From contig JAKQSH010000474.1 of the NCBI GenBank assembly GCA_029570245.1, positions 1-12,617 of the forward strand: a DNA stretch of 12,617 bases. The letters are read 5' to 3'. Of this stretch, positions 1 to 6,976 are shown one piece after another. Numbering within the stretch: the stretch's first letter is position 1; each line of letters begins with the position of its first letter. This DNA is from Deltaproteobacteria bacterium (lineage in GTDB: Bacteria > Myxococcota_A > SURF-8). The position numbers were made by a program, and so were the translations under genes. The notes under the pieces are model-generated. The model had not been told where the DNA came from and did not search any database. It saw only the letters and a program-made list of their open reading frames with translations.

Positions 1-6
1 CAATTT

Positions 7-35
7 GCGTCCTGAGTGCCAAAAGGCGTCCTGAG
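7..35. repeat. Two copies of a 10-bp direct repeat
   Basis: GCGTCCTGAG occurs at 7-16 and again at 26-35, a 19-bp period. It lies just downstream of the biotinyl-like gene on the minus strand. Its role is unknown, and the left edge of the window prevents telling whether more copies follow. Confidence 0.5.
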
Positions 36-67
36 CGTTTATTCCTCCTTCTTTAAGCAGAGCAAGG

Positions 68-292
68 TCATTCCACTCCGAAAATGCGTGATCCGGCGTC
101 GATATTCTGGCCGGGTTGTACGTCATGGAGTTTGAATCGGCCTTTGCATGGCGACTTTATTATCGTTTGCATCATAAGACCCCGGCAGTCTTCGAACACC
201 GCCAGAATCTGCCCCTCCTCAACCGTCTGGCCGTCGCGTACTTCCAGCGACACCATCCTGCACCGCATAGGCGCTACAAAATGCCAAGCCAT
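68..292 (-). CDS. Small biotinyl/lipoyl-domain-like protein lacking the attachment lysine
   Basis: This 74-residue protein consists of one domain resembling the biotinyl/lipoyl 'hammerhead' fold (biotin carboxyl carrier protein, HlyD-type adaptors). It has the opening V-A-P-M (residues 6-9), the turn D-G-Q-T-V-E-E-G-Q (20-28), then the second half K-S-P-C-K-G-R-F (46-53) and V-Q-P-G-Q-N-I-D-A-G (58-67), which repeats the same turn. In true carriers an M-K-M hairpin carries the biotin or lipoyl lysine. Here the hairpin reads E-D-C-R-G-L-M-M-Q (34-42): leucine stands where lysine is expected, and the loop is about three residues longer. It is therefore probably not a classical cofactor carrier and may be a structural or scaffold domain. 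The ATG start is supported by AAGGA about 9 nt upstream on the minus strand. The gene is divergent from the lipoprotein operon. A strong SD-like sequence lies 18 nt past its stop, suggesting another gene beyond the left edge. Confidence 0.72.
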   Translation of the reverse strand: MAWHFVAPMRCRMVSLEVRDGQTVEEGQILAVFEDCRGLMMQTIIKSPCKGRFKLHDVQPGQNIDAGSRIFGVE

Positions 293-552
293 GACAATTT
301 TCCTTTTCTTTTTCCCTTTTAGAGCCTCTTCTGTACTTCTTTATAATTTTGATGCAGAGTTTGTTTTTTTTCAAGTTCTTTTGTTGTCGCAGGGCGGATC
401 ATTGCAGGCTATTATGTTTACTATGGAAAATCCGAAGACAGCCTGGGCATTCTATACAGCAGAGGTGTTCGCCGCCATGGCCGAAAATGCTGAATTTGTT
501 TTCTTTCATGTATTGATAGACCAAATGTTTTAGAGACTGTGGAGCGATTTTG
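293..552. other. AT-rich divergent intergenic region
   Basis: This stretch separates the minus-strand biotinyl-like gene from the plus-strand lipoprotein operon. It contains pyrimidine-rich T-tracts at 299-320 and 362-371. It also holds an imperfect direct repeat (351-380 against 486-515, 22 of 30 bases identical). One plus-strand frame is open across most of it, but that frame starts inside the opposing gene, shows no SD and resembles nothing recognisable, so I do not call it coding. I could not identify a well-spaced promoter for the minus-strand gene, although TATAAA-like sequence is present near 343-349. Confidence 0.5.
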
Positions 553-561
553 TGCTAGTAT
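553..561 (+). promoter_or_regulatory. Extended -10 promoter for the lipoprotein-mnmEG operon
   Basis: TGCTAGTAT (553-561) matches the extended -10 form TGnTAnnnT. No good -35 hexamer lies 17 nt upstream, which is common for extended -10 promoters. Transcription would begin near 568, giving a leader of about 30 nt before the lipoprotein start. It is the best promoter candidate ahead of a four-gene run with no internal terminators. Confidence 0.5.
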
Positions 562-597
562 TTTTCAATTAAAATTCGTGCGTTCGAGAGTTTGCGG

Positions 598-1179
598 GTG
601 TTGTTGCATAAAGCATTGAATTCATTGTTGTTAACCTTATCTGTGCTGCTTGCTGTAGCCTGTGCGCCGGCGTTTGCTCCGGCGGATAACGACAGCGACG
701 GCGATCTTGATGCAGACGAGTCGGAAGAAAATCCATCAGAGATCGACGGAGCAGAAGAAGACCGGGACGAAAGCGAGTCGGAATACGACTCCGATAATCC
801 GTTTGACAACGGTCTCAAATTCCTGGATAAAAACGGTCAGCCGGCGGACCTCGGACGACAGGGACAGGTCGTTTCGGATTTGATAATCCGCTTCAAGGAG
901 CCTCAGGCTGTGCGCGACAGGCTGAACTTCGACAGCAGTCTGCCTTTGTTTTATACGCTGGATTTCGGAGAAAGAATTCAGGTTACTTTTTCCAAGTTCG
1001 ACCAGACCAACTTCGAATTCAGCGAGGTTGACATCAGTATCTCAGGTCTTGCGCGTACTGGTGACAGGCCGGTTTCGTGCTACCTCGAAAACGGTAGAAA
1101 CAGTGTTGAAATAAACGGCGTTTTCTGGGTACTGCCGGGACAGAGCGGCAACGCAACCGAACGGAACGCTTCGGATTGA
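598..1179 (+). CDS. Predicted acidic lipoprotein with an EF-hand-like calcium loop
   Basis: The N-terminus is a lipoprotein-type signal: H and K, a leucine-rich core, then L-A-V-A-C with the candidate lipidated cysteine at residue 22. If it is not lipidated, signal peptidase I could act after A-F-A a few residues on. An aspartate/glutamate/serine-rich linker follows (about 30-65). Its first part, D-N-D-S-D-G-D-L-D-A-D-E (30-41), fits the canonical 12-residue EF-hand loop at positions 1, 3, 5, 6, 8 and 12, as in dockerin or thrombospondin-type calcium repeats. The remaining 125 residues are beta-strand-like and unrecognised. No ATG is available: GTG at 598 is chosen because GAGAG lies 7 nt upstream. 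TTG at 592 or 601 remains possible; 592 is almost on top of the GAGAG. It is first gene of the operon, ending 1 nt before the next start. The function is unknown, presumably in the envelope. Confidence 0.7.
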   Translation: MLLHKALNSLLLTLSVLLAVACAPAFAPADNDSDGDLDADESEENPSEIDGAEEDRDESESEYDSDNPFDNGLKFLDKNGQPADLGRQGQVVSDLIIRFKEPQAVRDRLNFDSSLPLFYTLDFGERIQVTFSKFDQTNFEFSEVDISISGLARTGDRPVSCYLENGRNSVEINGVFWVLPGQSGNATERNASD

Positions 1180-1180
1180 A

Positions 1181-1402
1181 ATGAACGAAAACGGAACAGA
1201 AAAAAATCCGCTTCTGGGGCTGGCGCTTATCATGTATTCCATGGACGCCGAAAAATCCTCGTCCAGAGCCGAAGCTTTTCGTTTTGTGCTTGAAGGCGCC
1301 TGTTCCAGACTTGGCTATACACTTGAAGACGTGCGTGTCTGGCTAGGAGAAAACCTTGAGATTGTAAAAAACGCCTACAGAGAACGCAGGCCCGCCGGAT
1401 GA
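1181..1402 (+). CDS. Small conserved-looking hypothetical protein, coupled to mnmE
   Basis: I do not recognise this 73-residue protein. It has no signal peptide or transmembrane segment. A hydrophobic stretch (residues 10-19) precedes a probably helical body containing S-R-L-G-Y-T-L-E-D-V (42-51) and a basic tail ending R-R-P-A-G. Evidence that it is real is contextual. Its ATG comes 1 nt after the lipoprotein stop, and its TGA overlaps the mnmE ATG in an ATGA junction, the usual layout for translational coupling. The SD is weak (GGA about 6 nt upstream), which also fits coupling. It could be a small partner or adaptor expressed with MnmE/MnmG, but nothing in the sequence states a function. 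Confidence 0.65.
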   Translation: MNENGTEKNPLLGLALIMYSMDAEKSSSRAEAFRFVLEGACSRLGYTLEDVRVWLGENLEIVKNAYRERRPAG

Positions 1403-2778
1403 ATTTCGCCATAAACGACATAATCGCCGCCATTTCCACCCCTACCGGAATGGGTGGCATCGCAGTCATACGCCTTTCGGGCTGCGGTTCTCACGAGCTT
1501 GCAAAGCGGTTCTTCAAGCCGCTGGCGCAGAACTGCGGCTTCGAAGCAAATCGAATGTACGCCGGATGGATAATCGACGCAGAAAACGGCGAACCGCTGG
1601 ATGAGGCGCTTTATGTGCGCTTCGCTGCACCGCGCTCTTTCACGCGTCAGGACGTGGTCGAGCTTCAGATTCACGGCGGAGGAAGGCACGCCCGCTTCAT
1701 TCTCGATCGCCTGCTTGAAAACGGTGCCCGATTGGCCGAGGCTGGAGAATTCACAATGCGTGCGGTGCTAAACGGACGCATCGACCTGACACGCGCCGAG
1801 GCGGCGGCTGATCTGATCGCCGCACGTTCGGACGGGGCGCTCAAGGCCGCACGGCGTCAGCTTTCGGGCGAACTTTTCCGCATGTGCGAGAATGCACGGC
1901 GTCAGATTGTCTCTACACTGGCCATGATGGAAGCATACATCGACTTCCCCGAAGATGAACTGCCGCAGCATGACCGTATCGCAGAATGTGCAGCGCTGGA
2001 TGAAATACGTCTGCTGCTTGAAAAAGCCGCCGATACTTACAGACGCGGCAGGCTTTTAGCCGAAGGCGCGCTGGTGGTGATCTGCGGAGCGCCCAACGTT
2101 GGCAAGTCGTCTCTTATGAACCGACTGGCGCGGCGCGAGCGCTCAATTGTTGACTCAGCTCCCGGCACCACGCGCGACGTGGTGGAGGAGCCTTATCAGG
2201 CCGGGGGAGTGGCGGTGCGTCTGGCCGACACAGCCGGACTGCGCGAAGCCGAAGGCGTGGAGGCGCGCGGCGTTGAAATGGCATGGAAACAGCTGGATTC
2301 GGCTGATCTGGTTGTCTGGGTGGTGGACGCTTCCAGAGTTCCGGGACGGGAAGAGTCGCTGATTTCGGAACGCCTCAAGGATCGCGAAGGCATTCTGCTT
2401 CTCAACAAGTGTGATCTGCCCGCGCCGGCAGAAGCTCCAAAGCCCGAAAAACTCTGGCCGCAGGCTGCGGCTTTGCACATATCGGCCAGAAACGGCGATG
2501 GAATAGAGCATTTCGAAAAGCTGCTGGAAGAAAAACTCTGCGGCGAGGGTTCGCCCGCCGGAGTTCCACTGATAACTTCAGCTCGCCATCACACCGCACT
2601 TTCGGGCGCTGCGAAGGCGCTGATACGCGCAGTTGACGCCATAAATAACGGGCAGGAAGCCGAATTCGTCGCCTGCGAACTGCGCGAAGCCCTGAGCGCG
2701 CTGGCCGACATCACCGGAGCTACCGCCAACGATGAACTTCTTGAAGACATTTTTTCACGCTTCTGCATCGGTAAGTAA
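1399..2778 (+). CDS. mnmE: tRNA uridine-5-carboxymethylaminomethyl modification GTPase MnmE
   Basis: MnmE (TrmE) is the GTPase partner of MnmG. Their complex installs the carboxymethylaminomethyl group on U34 of tRNAs that read two-fold degenerate codons, using a methylene-tetrahydrofolate carbon. At 459 residues it has the usual family length. The N-terminal folate-binding domain begins N-D-I-I-A-A-I-S-T-P-T-G. The G domain sits inside a helical domain, with P-loop G-A-P-N-V-G-K-S (230-237), switch region A-P-G-T-T-R-D, G3 D-T-A-G (277-280) and G4 N-K-C-D (336-339). The C-terminus ends F-C-I-G-K, the invariant family motif whose cysteine is functionally important. The ATG overlaps the upstream stop (ATGA), and G-C-A-G-G lies upstream. 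mnmG follows after 2 nt. All motifs are intact, so I expect a functional enzyme. Confidence 0.98.
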   Translation: MNFAINDIIAAISTPTGMGGIAVIRLSGCGSHELAKRFFKPLAQNCGFEANRMYAGWIIDAENGEPLDEALYVRFAAPRSFTRQDVVELQIHGGGRHARFILDRLLENGARLAEAGEFTMRAVLNGRIDLTRAEAAADLIAARSDGALKAARRQLSGELFRMCENARRQIVSTLAMMEAYIDFPEDELPQHDRIAECAALDEIRLLLEKAADTYRRGRLLAEGALVVICGAPNVGKSSLMNRLARRERSIVDSAPGTTRDVVEEPYQAGGVAVRLADTAGLREAEGVEARGVEMAWKQLDSADLVVWVVDASRVPGREESLISERLKDREGILLLNKCDLPAPAEAPKPEKLWPQAAALHISARNGDGIEHFEKLLEEKLCGEGSPAGVPLITSARHHTALSGAAKALIRAVDAINNGQEAEFVACELREALSALADITGATANDELLEDIFSRFCIGK

Positions 2779-2780
2779 AC

Positions 2781-4649
2781 ATGAGTGAAACATTCGACGC
2801 AATCATTGTGGGCGGCGGACATGCCGGAGTTGAAGCCTCTCTGGCTCTGGCCCGCCTCGGATTCAATACCTGTCTGGTTACATCAGACCCGGCGCGCATC
2901 GCTGAAATGTCGTGCAATCCGGCCATAGGCGGACTTGCCAAAGGTCATCTTGTGAAAGAGATCGACGCGCTGGGCGGTGAAATGGCGCTTGCCGCCGACG
3001 CCACCGCCATTCAGTTCAGACGCCTCAACACCCGGCGCGGCCCGGCGGTGCGAGCCAGCCGCGTGCAGTCCGACATGGACAGATACCGTGACCGCATGGT
3101 CGAGGTGGTGCACTCCTGTCCGAACATGACGGTCGTTTCCGGCATGGTTGAGGAAATTCTGTTCGAAAACGGCAGAGTTTCCGGGGTCGGAATCGAAGGC
3201 GGACAGAGTCTTCACACGGCAAACGTTATTCTGACCACCGGAACTTTCCTGCGCGGGCTGCTGTTTACCGGCCTCAGCACAACCCACGGCGGACGGGCCG
3301 GAGATCGCGCCGCAGAAAAGCTCTCGGACAGCCTGCTTCGTCTTGGTCTGACGCTCGGACGGCTGAAAACCGGCACAACTCCGCGCCTTATAAAAGACAG
3401 CATCGACTTTTCGGTTTGCGAGGAACAGCCCGGCGACAGAATCGTCGTGCCCTTCTCGCGCCGTTCCGCCGGATTGCCGCTGCCGCAGCAGTCCTGCTAC
3501 ATCACATATACCAACGAACGCACGCATGCCGCCATCCGCGCCGGGCTGGATCGCTCGCCGCTGTACACCGGAAATATCGTAGGGCGCGGCCCGCGTTATT
3601 GTCCGTCCATTGAAGACAAAATCGTGCGTTTTGCCGACAAAGAACGCCACCAGATTTTTCTGGAACCGGAAAGCCTTGAGCGCGACTGGATTTATCCCAA
3701 CGGACTGCCGACCAGTCTGGCCGAAGACACGCAGCTGGCCATGCTGCACAGCATAAAAGGACTCGAAGAATGCCGCGTGGCGCGCTACGGCTACGCAGTA
3801 GAATACGACTTCGTCAAACCGACACAGCTTTACCCGACGCTAGAATGCAAAGCTGTGCCGGGTCTGTACTGCGCCGGACAGATCAACGGCACTTCCGGCT
3901 ACGAAGAAGCCGCCGCTCAGGGACTGCTGGCGGGCCTTAACGTGGCCTGCAAACTGCGCGGCAGACCCGAAATCATTCTGCGTCGTGACCAGGCATATGC
4001 GGGCGTACTCATCGACGATCTCACCACGCTCGGCACCGAGGAGCCTTATCGCATGTTCACCAGCCGCGCCGAATTCCGCCTCCTGTTGCGCGAAGACAAC
4101 GCCTGGTATCGTCTGGCGGAAATCGGTCACGAAGTCGGATTGGTGCCGGAAAGCGAAATAGAGGCCGTGCGCGCCGAAATGCGCCTTATAGAAAGTGAAA
4201 TCGAACGCGCCCGCAGCGTTTCCATTCCATCTTCCGACGCGCTGGAAAAGCTTTTCGCTTCCAGAGGCATAGAGACTTCACGACCCGGTTACACGCGGGA
4301 AAACCTGCTTAAGCGTCCCGAACTGGAAGCCGCCGATCTCTCGGAAATCGACCCGGAATTCTCGTCGCTGCCGGAAACGGTGCGCGAACAGGTGGAGCTG
4401 GAACTTAAATACGAAGGCTACATAAAACGCCAGAAAGACGCCGCAGCGCGCCTTATCGAGCTTGAAGAATTGCGCATTCCGAAGGACTTCGATTATCGCA
4501 GCGTCGGCGGCATGTCGCGAGAAGTGCTTGAGAAACTCGAAACGCTGCGCCCGGCCACCATCGGGCAGGCCACACGTATTTCGGGCGTAACGCCCGCCGC
4601 CGTATCGCTGGTGATAATCGCCCTTACCCGCCGCAGAAACCGCCCGTAA
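2781..4649 (+). CDS. mnmG: tRNA uridine-5-carboxymethylaminomethyl modification enzyme MnmG (GidA)
   Basis: MnmG is the FAD- and NADH-dependent subunit that, with MnmE, modifies the tRNA wobble uridine. At 622 residues it is close to the usual length (about 630). The FAD-binding Rossmann motif G-G-G-H-A-G is at 11-16. The two conserved cysteines of the family are present: C45 in S-C-N-P-A-I-G-G and C274 in R-Y-C-P-S-I-E-D-K. Further signatures include T-G-T-F-L-R-G, L-K-T-G-T-T-P-R, Y-P-N-G-L-P-T-S-L, G-Q-I-N-G-T-S-G-Y-E-E-A-A-A-Q-G and the C-terminal helical region R-P-A-T-I-G-Q-A-T-R-I-S-G-V-T-P-A-A (about 590-607), which contacts MnmE and tRNA. The ATG follows the mnmE TAA by 2 nt with only a weak SD, so expression is probably coupled. 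It is the last gene of the operon, and no clear terminator follows. Confidence 0.98.
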   Translation: MSETFDAIIVGGGHAGVEASLALARLGFNTCLVTSDPARIAEMSCNPAIGGLAKGHLVKEIDALGGEMALAADATAIQFRRLNTRRGPAVRASRVQSDMDRYRDRMVEVVHSCPNMTVVSGMVEEILFENGRVSGVGIEGGQSLHTANVILTTGTFLRGLLFTGLSTTHGGRAGDRAAEKLSDSLLRLGLTLGRLKTGTTPRLIKDSIDFSVCEEQPGDRIVVPFSRRSAGLPLPQQSCYITYTNERTHAAIRAGLDRSPLYTGNIVGRGPRYCPSIEDKIVRFADKERHQIFLEPESLERDWIYPNGLPTSLAEDTQLAMLHSIKGLEECRVARYGYAVEYDFVKPTQLYPTLECKAVPGLYCAGQINGTSGYEEAAAQGLLAGLNVACKLRGRPEIILRRDQAYAGVLIDDLTTLGTEEPYRMFTSRAEFRLLLREDNAWYRLAEIGHEVGLVPESEIEAVRAEMRLIESEIERARSVSIPSSDALEKLFASRGIETSRPGYTRENLLKRPELEAADLSEIDPEFSSLPETVREQVELELKYEGYIKRQKDAAARLIELEELRIPKDFDYRSVGGMSREVLEKLETLRPATIGQATRISGVTPAAVSLVIIALTRRRNRP

Positions 4650-4688
4650 AAGGCAAAATTCATACAAGCTGAATATCCTGCAACTGCA

Positions 4689-4729
4689 TGATATCTACGC
4701 GATATGCACAACATATAACGCTTTGCGTT
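4689..4729. other. Two small inverted repeats upstream of the coiled-coil gene promoter
   Basis: ATATC at 4691-4695 pairs with GATAT at 4701-4705. AACGC at 4717-4721 pairs with GCGTT at 4725-4729 across a 3-nt loop. They lie between the mnmG stop and the -35 box at 4737. Neither is followed by a T-run, so they are poor intrinsic terminators. An operator role is possible but unproven. Confidence 0.3.
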
Positions 4730-4736
4730 GTCGGGC

Positions 4737-4765
4737 TTGACAATGTTGACGCGGTGCACTATATT
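4737..4765 (+). promoter_or_regulatory. Strong sigma70-type promoter
   Basis: A perfect -35 box TTGACA (4737-4742) is followed by exactly 17 nt and the -10 box TATATT (4760-4765). Transcription would start near 4772, giving a leader of about 55 nt before the ATG at 4826. Apart from one -10 base it matches the consensus, and it suggests the downstream small gene is highly expressed. Confidence 0.85.
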
Positions 4766-4825
4766 TCATCCAAGGGCAGTAAGTTCAAAATCGAAACAGC
4801 AGTAACAACAGAAAGGGTATGCATC

Positions 4826-5197
4826 ATGCAGAAAGCGGTAATTACAGAAGAACTGGAAAAACTGAAAAAGAGGCCGAAGGCGGTTGTGGTCGATCTGAAA
4901 AACAGACTGTCGGAAATCGAAAATCAGGTGCGCGGGCTGGAACTGGCCGAAAGCGGACGCGAGAAAATGAACCGCATGATTCACGACGGGTTGGAGAAAT
5001 TCCGTCCGGGAACAGAGAAAATTCAGGCGCAGGTGGCCGAATTGCGCAAGTACGGCGAAAAGCGTCTCGGCGCTTACTACGCGCAGTTTCTGGAGCGCCT
5101 CGGAATAGCTTCACTCGAAGACCTGAATGCGCTCAGGCGCGGGCTGGATCGCGTGCGCCGTCGCGTGCTGGCGCTGGAGCTCAGCAGAACGGCTTGA
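4826..5197 (+). CDS. Coiled-coil protein, phasin-like
   Basis: This is a 123-residue, highly charged, helical protein with no signal peptide. Heptad-like stretches run over about residues 5-45 and 60-85. The C-terminal segment L-E-R-L-G-I-A-S-L-E-D-L-N-A-L followed by an arginine-rich helix (about 87-120) resembles the end of phasin/polyhydroxyalkanoate granule-associated proteins, where R-L-G-[IV]-P-S-x-x-[DE] precedes a final coiled coil. That match is by eye. No PHA synthase or depolymerase is visible here, so a general coiled-coil or nucleoid-type role is also possible. The ATG at 4826 is chosen because AAAGGG lies 8 nt upstream and the promoter at 4737-4765 sits upstream of it. The frame stays open back to 4688, but any earlier start would precede the promoter. 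A strong promoter and dedicated terminator make it monocistronic and probably abundant. Confidence 0.8.
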   Translation: MQKAVITEELEKLKKRPKAVVVDLKNRLSEIENQVRGLELAESGREKMNRMIHDGLEKFRPGTEKIQAQVAELRKYGEKRLGAYYAQFLERLGIASLEDLNALRRGLDRVRRRVLALELSRTA

Positions 5198-5207
5198 TAT
5201 ATATTTA

Positions 5208-5224
5208 TTTTTTTCAGGGGGGGG
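5208..5224. repeat. T7 and G8 homopolymer tracts in the 3' untranslated region
   Basis: Seven T (5208-5214) are followed by CA and eight G (5217-5224), between the phasin-like stop codon and its terminator. CAGG and CCTG flank the G-run (5215-5228). Such tracts are prone to slippage, but this one is outside coding sequence. Confidence 0.6.
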
Positions 5225-5228
5225 CCTG

Positions 5229-5264
5229 AGGCCGGAACGAAGTCTGTTCCGGCCTGACTTTTTT
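5229..5264 (+). terminator. Strong intrinsic terminator
   Basis: A perfect 10-bp stem pairs AGGCCGGAAC (5229-5238) with GTTCCGGCCT (5246-5255) across a 7-nt loop. GAC and a run of six T (5259-5264) follow. It ends transcription of the phasin-like gene. On the minus strand the same hairpin lacks a following T-run, so it is less convincing for the methyltransferase gene that converges on it. Confidence 0.9.
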
Positions 5265-5280
5265 CGTCCGGCTTCAGAAG

Positions 5281-6948
5281 TCAGAACAGTCTGCCGTTGT
5301 CGGGAGCTTTTGTCTTGATTTTAGGCGCTTTCTTGAAAGTTGCGCTTACCTGTCGCAGAGGCGGCATGTCGATTGTTTTTCCGGCCAGCAGTTCAGAAAT
5401 TGTCAGCAATTGTATTCTGGGGTATTTCTTTCCCCAGTTTTTCGATTCGTAGAATCCGGCGCTGACTGCTTCCGTCCGCATGGCCGAAGTCGCCTCCCGC
5501 ATGGATATCAGTACGCCGACGACAGCGTTTTCACGCTCGATAACGCCTTTCAGATCGCGCACATGAGCAACACCGACATGGCCGGCTTTTACCGACAGAA
5601 TCACGTTCTCGAAACTGCCGGGGTTGTCTCCCATGAAAACTATGCGTCCGTCGATACCTTTGTCCGCACCTTTTTTCTGTTCAACCGGCCTTGCGCCAAC
5701 CAGTCCCAGCGCCCACCACTGGAACTGATAAGGATCGGAAGCGGCCAGAGCCTGCGCGTCAGGCAGGCTGACCGGTTCGCCCAGAACGCTGAAATTCAGA
5801 GAATCCCCGAAGCTGTCTCTGATGCGTGTTTTTATAAGCGTAATGGCCAGATGAGTTATGTCTATTCCAATCCAGCGCCGCCCCAGGTTCTCAGCGGCGG
5901 CGATGGTGGTTCCGCAACCGCAGAACGGGTCCAGCACCAGATCGCCCGGTTTGCTTCCGGCTTTCAGGATGCGTTCGAGCAGCGCCACAGGCTTTTGCGT
6001 GGGATAGCCCAGACGTTCGGCGGCCTGCGCACCGATGGGGTTGATGTCGGTTATCACATCGGTAATGGGAACCCCGGCGTTCTCGTTGTAATAGCGCTTG
6101 AAGCTGGGGATTCTTCCTTTCATGGGCCAGATTATCAGACCGGCACCGTCAAGCGCATCCAATTTTTCCTGGACACTCCAATTTTCGCATTCTTCCGGGA
6201 AGAGCTCCTGCAGCACCTTGTTTGGAACTGCCCAATGACGACCGGAATCTGTAGGATCGACACCGCGCCATGGTTTCCCGGAATCCCCTGTTCTTTTCCC
6301 GGCACCGGTAAGGTCACCGGAACGATATCTGCCTTTTGCGTCCGAAAAACGGTAGAAGCGTTCGAGATACTCTTCGGAATAATCCTGAAACACCGGATAC
6401 CAGACGTAATCGTCTGATTTTGTGTAGAACAGAATAACGTCGTGAACCGGCCCCCAGCGCCTGGAGCCTGAATGAGCGCTGGTGCGCTTCCAGATGATTT
6501 CGTTCCTGAAATTGTCGGCTCCGAAAACGGCGTCCATGAGCATTTTGAGGTAATGTCCGGCTGCCGGGTCGCAGTGCAGATATATTCCGGCGGCAGGTTT
6601 CATAACACGTCGCAGTTCCACCAGACGGGGAGCCATCATCACAAGGTAGGCCAGCATGTCGCACTCGCCCAGAATGGTGCGGAATGCCTGAAGGCAATTG
6701 GCGGTGCGTCCGCCGCTCATCACCATGTCGGCGTATGTTTCTTCGCTTTCAATGTTCCATGTCCACGTGTCTTTGAAAGCTCTGATCTGGCTTGCGGCCT
6801 GCCCGCCGTTTTTTTCGGCGAAAAGAACATTGTAATCGGCGTTGGAATTGAAAGGAGGGTCAAGGTAGACGAGATCAGCCGTTTCATCTTTGATGTAACG
6901 CCTCATAACGTCCAGATTGTCTCCATAATACAGAACGTTGTCCGACAT
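5281..6948 (-). CDS. Beta-class DNA N4/N6 methyltransferase fused to a nuclease-like C-terminal domain
   Basis: This 555-residue protein transfers methyl from S-adenosylmethionine to exocyclic amino groups in DNA. Catalytic motif IV L-D-P-P-F (29-33) precedes the cofactor-binding motif I D-P-F-C-G-C-G-T-T (340-348), and P-T-Q-K-P lies just before the latter. This IV-to-I order defines the beta class (N6_N4 methylase family). The long middle section should hold target recognition. After the methylase (about 1-370), residues 400-540 carry G-A-D-K-G-I-D-G (D433) and, 18 residues on, S-V-K-A-G (K454), resembling a Mrr-like PD-(D/E)xK nuclease core with serine in place of the acidic residue. The end Q-L-L-T-I-S-E-L-L-A-G-K is typical of this fusion type. 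ATG at 6948 is chosen over TTG at 7011 because GGAG lies 7 nt upstream and the TTG lies inside a possible -35 box. No separate restriction or specificity subunit is present. Confidence 0.92.
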   Translation of the reverse strand: MSDNVLYYGDNLDVMRRYIKDETADLVYLDPPFNSNADYNVLFAEKNGGQAASQIRAFKDTWTWNIESEETYADMVMSGGRTANCLQAFRTILGECDMLAYLVMMAPRLVELRRVMKPAAGIYLHCDPAAGHYLKMLMDAVFGADNFRNEIIWKRTSAHSGSRRWGPVHDVILFYTKSDDYVWYPVFQDYSEEYLERFYRFSDAKGRYRSGDLTGAGKRTGDSGKPWRGVDPTDSGRHWAVPNKVLQELFPEECENWSVQEKLDALDGAGLIIWPMKGRIPSFKRYYNENAGVPITDVITDINPIGAQAAERLGYPTQKPVALLERILKAGSKPGDLVLDPFCGCGTTIAAAENLGRRWIGIDITHLAITLIKTRIRDSFGDSLNFSVLGEPVSLPDAQALAASDPYQFQWWALGLVGARPVEQKKGADKGIDGRIVFMGDNPGSFENVILSVKAGHVGVAHVRDLKGVIERENAVVGVLISMREATSAMRTEAVSAGFYESKNWGKKYPRIQLLTISELLAGKTIDMPPLRQVSATFKKAPKIKTKAPDNGRLF

Positions 6949-6976
6949 CCGTTTCTCCGTGAGCTGAGCCGCACCA

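Noticed and set aside
84..533. Plus-strand open frame of 149 codons over the left intergenic region
   Set aside because: Its first half is antisense to the biotinyl-like gene, it has no SD, and the sequence resembles no protein family. Only the short internal duplication is noted as a finding.
2883..3749. Long minus-strand open frame opposite mnmG
   Set aside because: It is antisense to a fully conserved MnmG and has no family signature or SD.
4688..4825. An upstream ATG at 4688 as start of the phasin-like gene
   Set aside because: It would place the promoter at 4737-4765 inside the coding sequence, has no SD, and the added residues do not resemble the rest of the protein.
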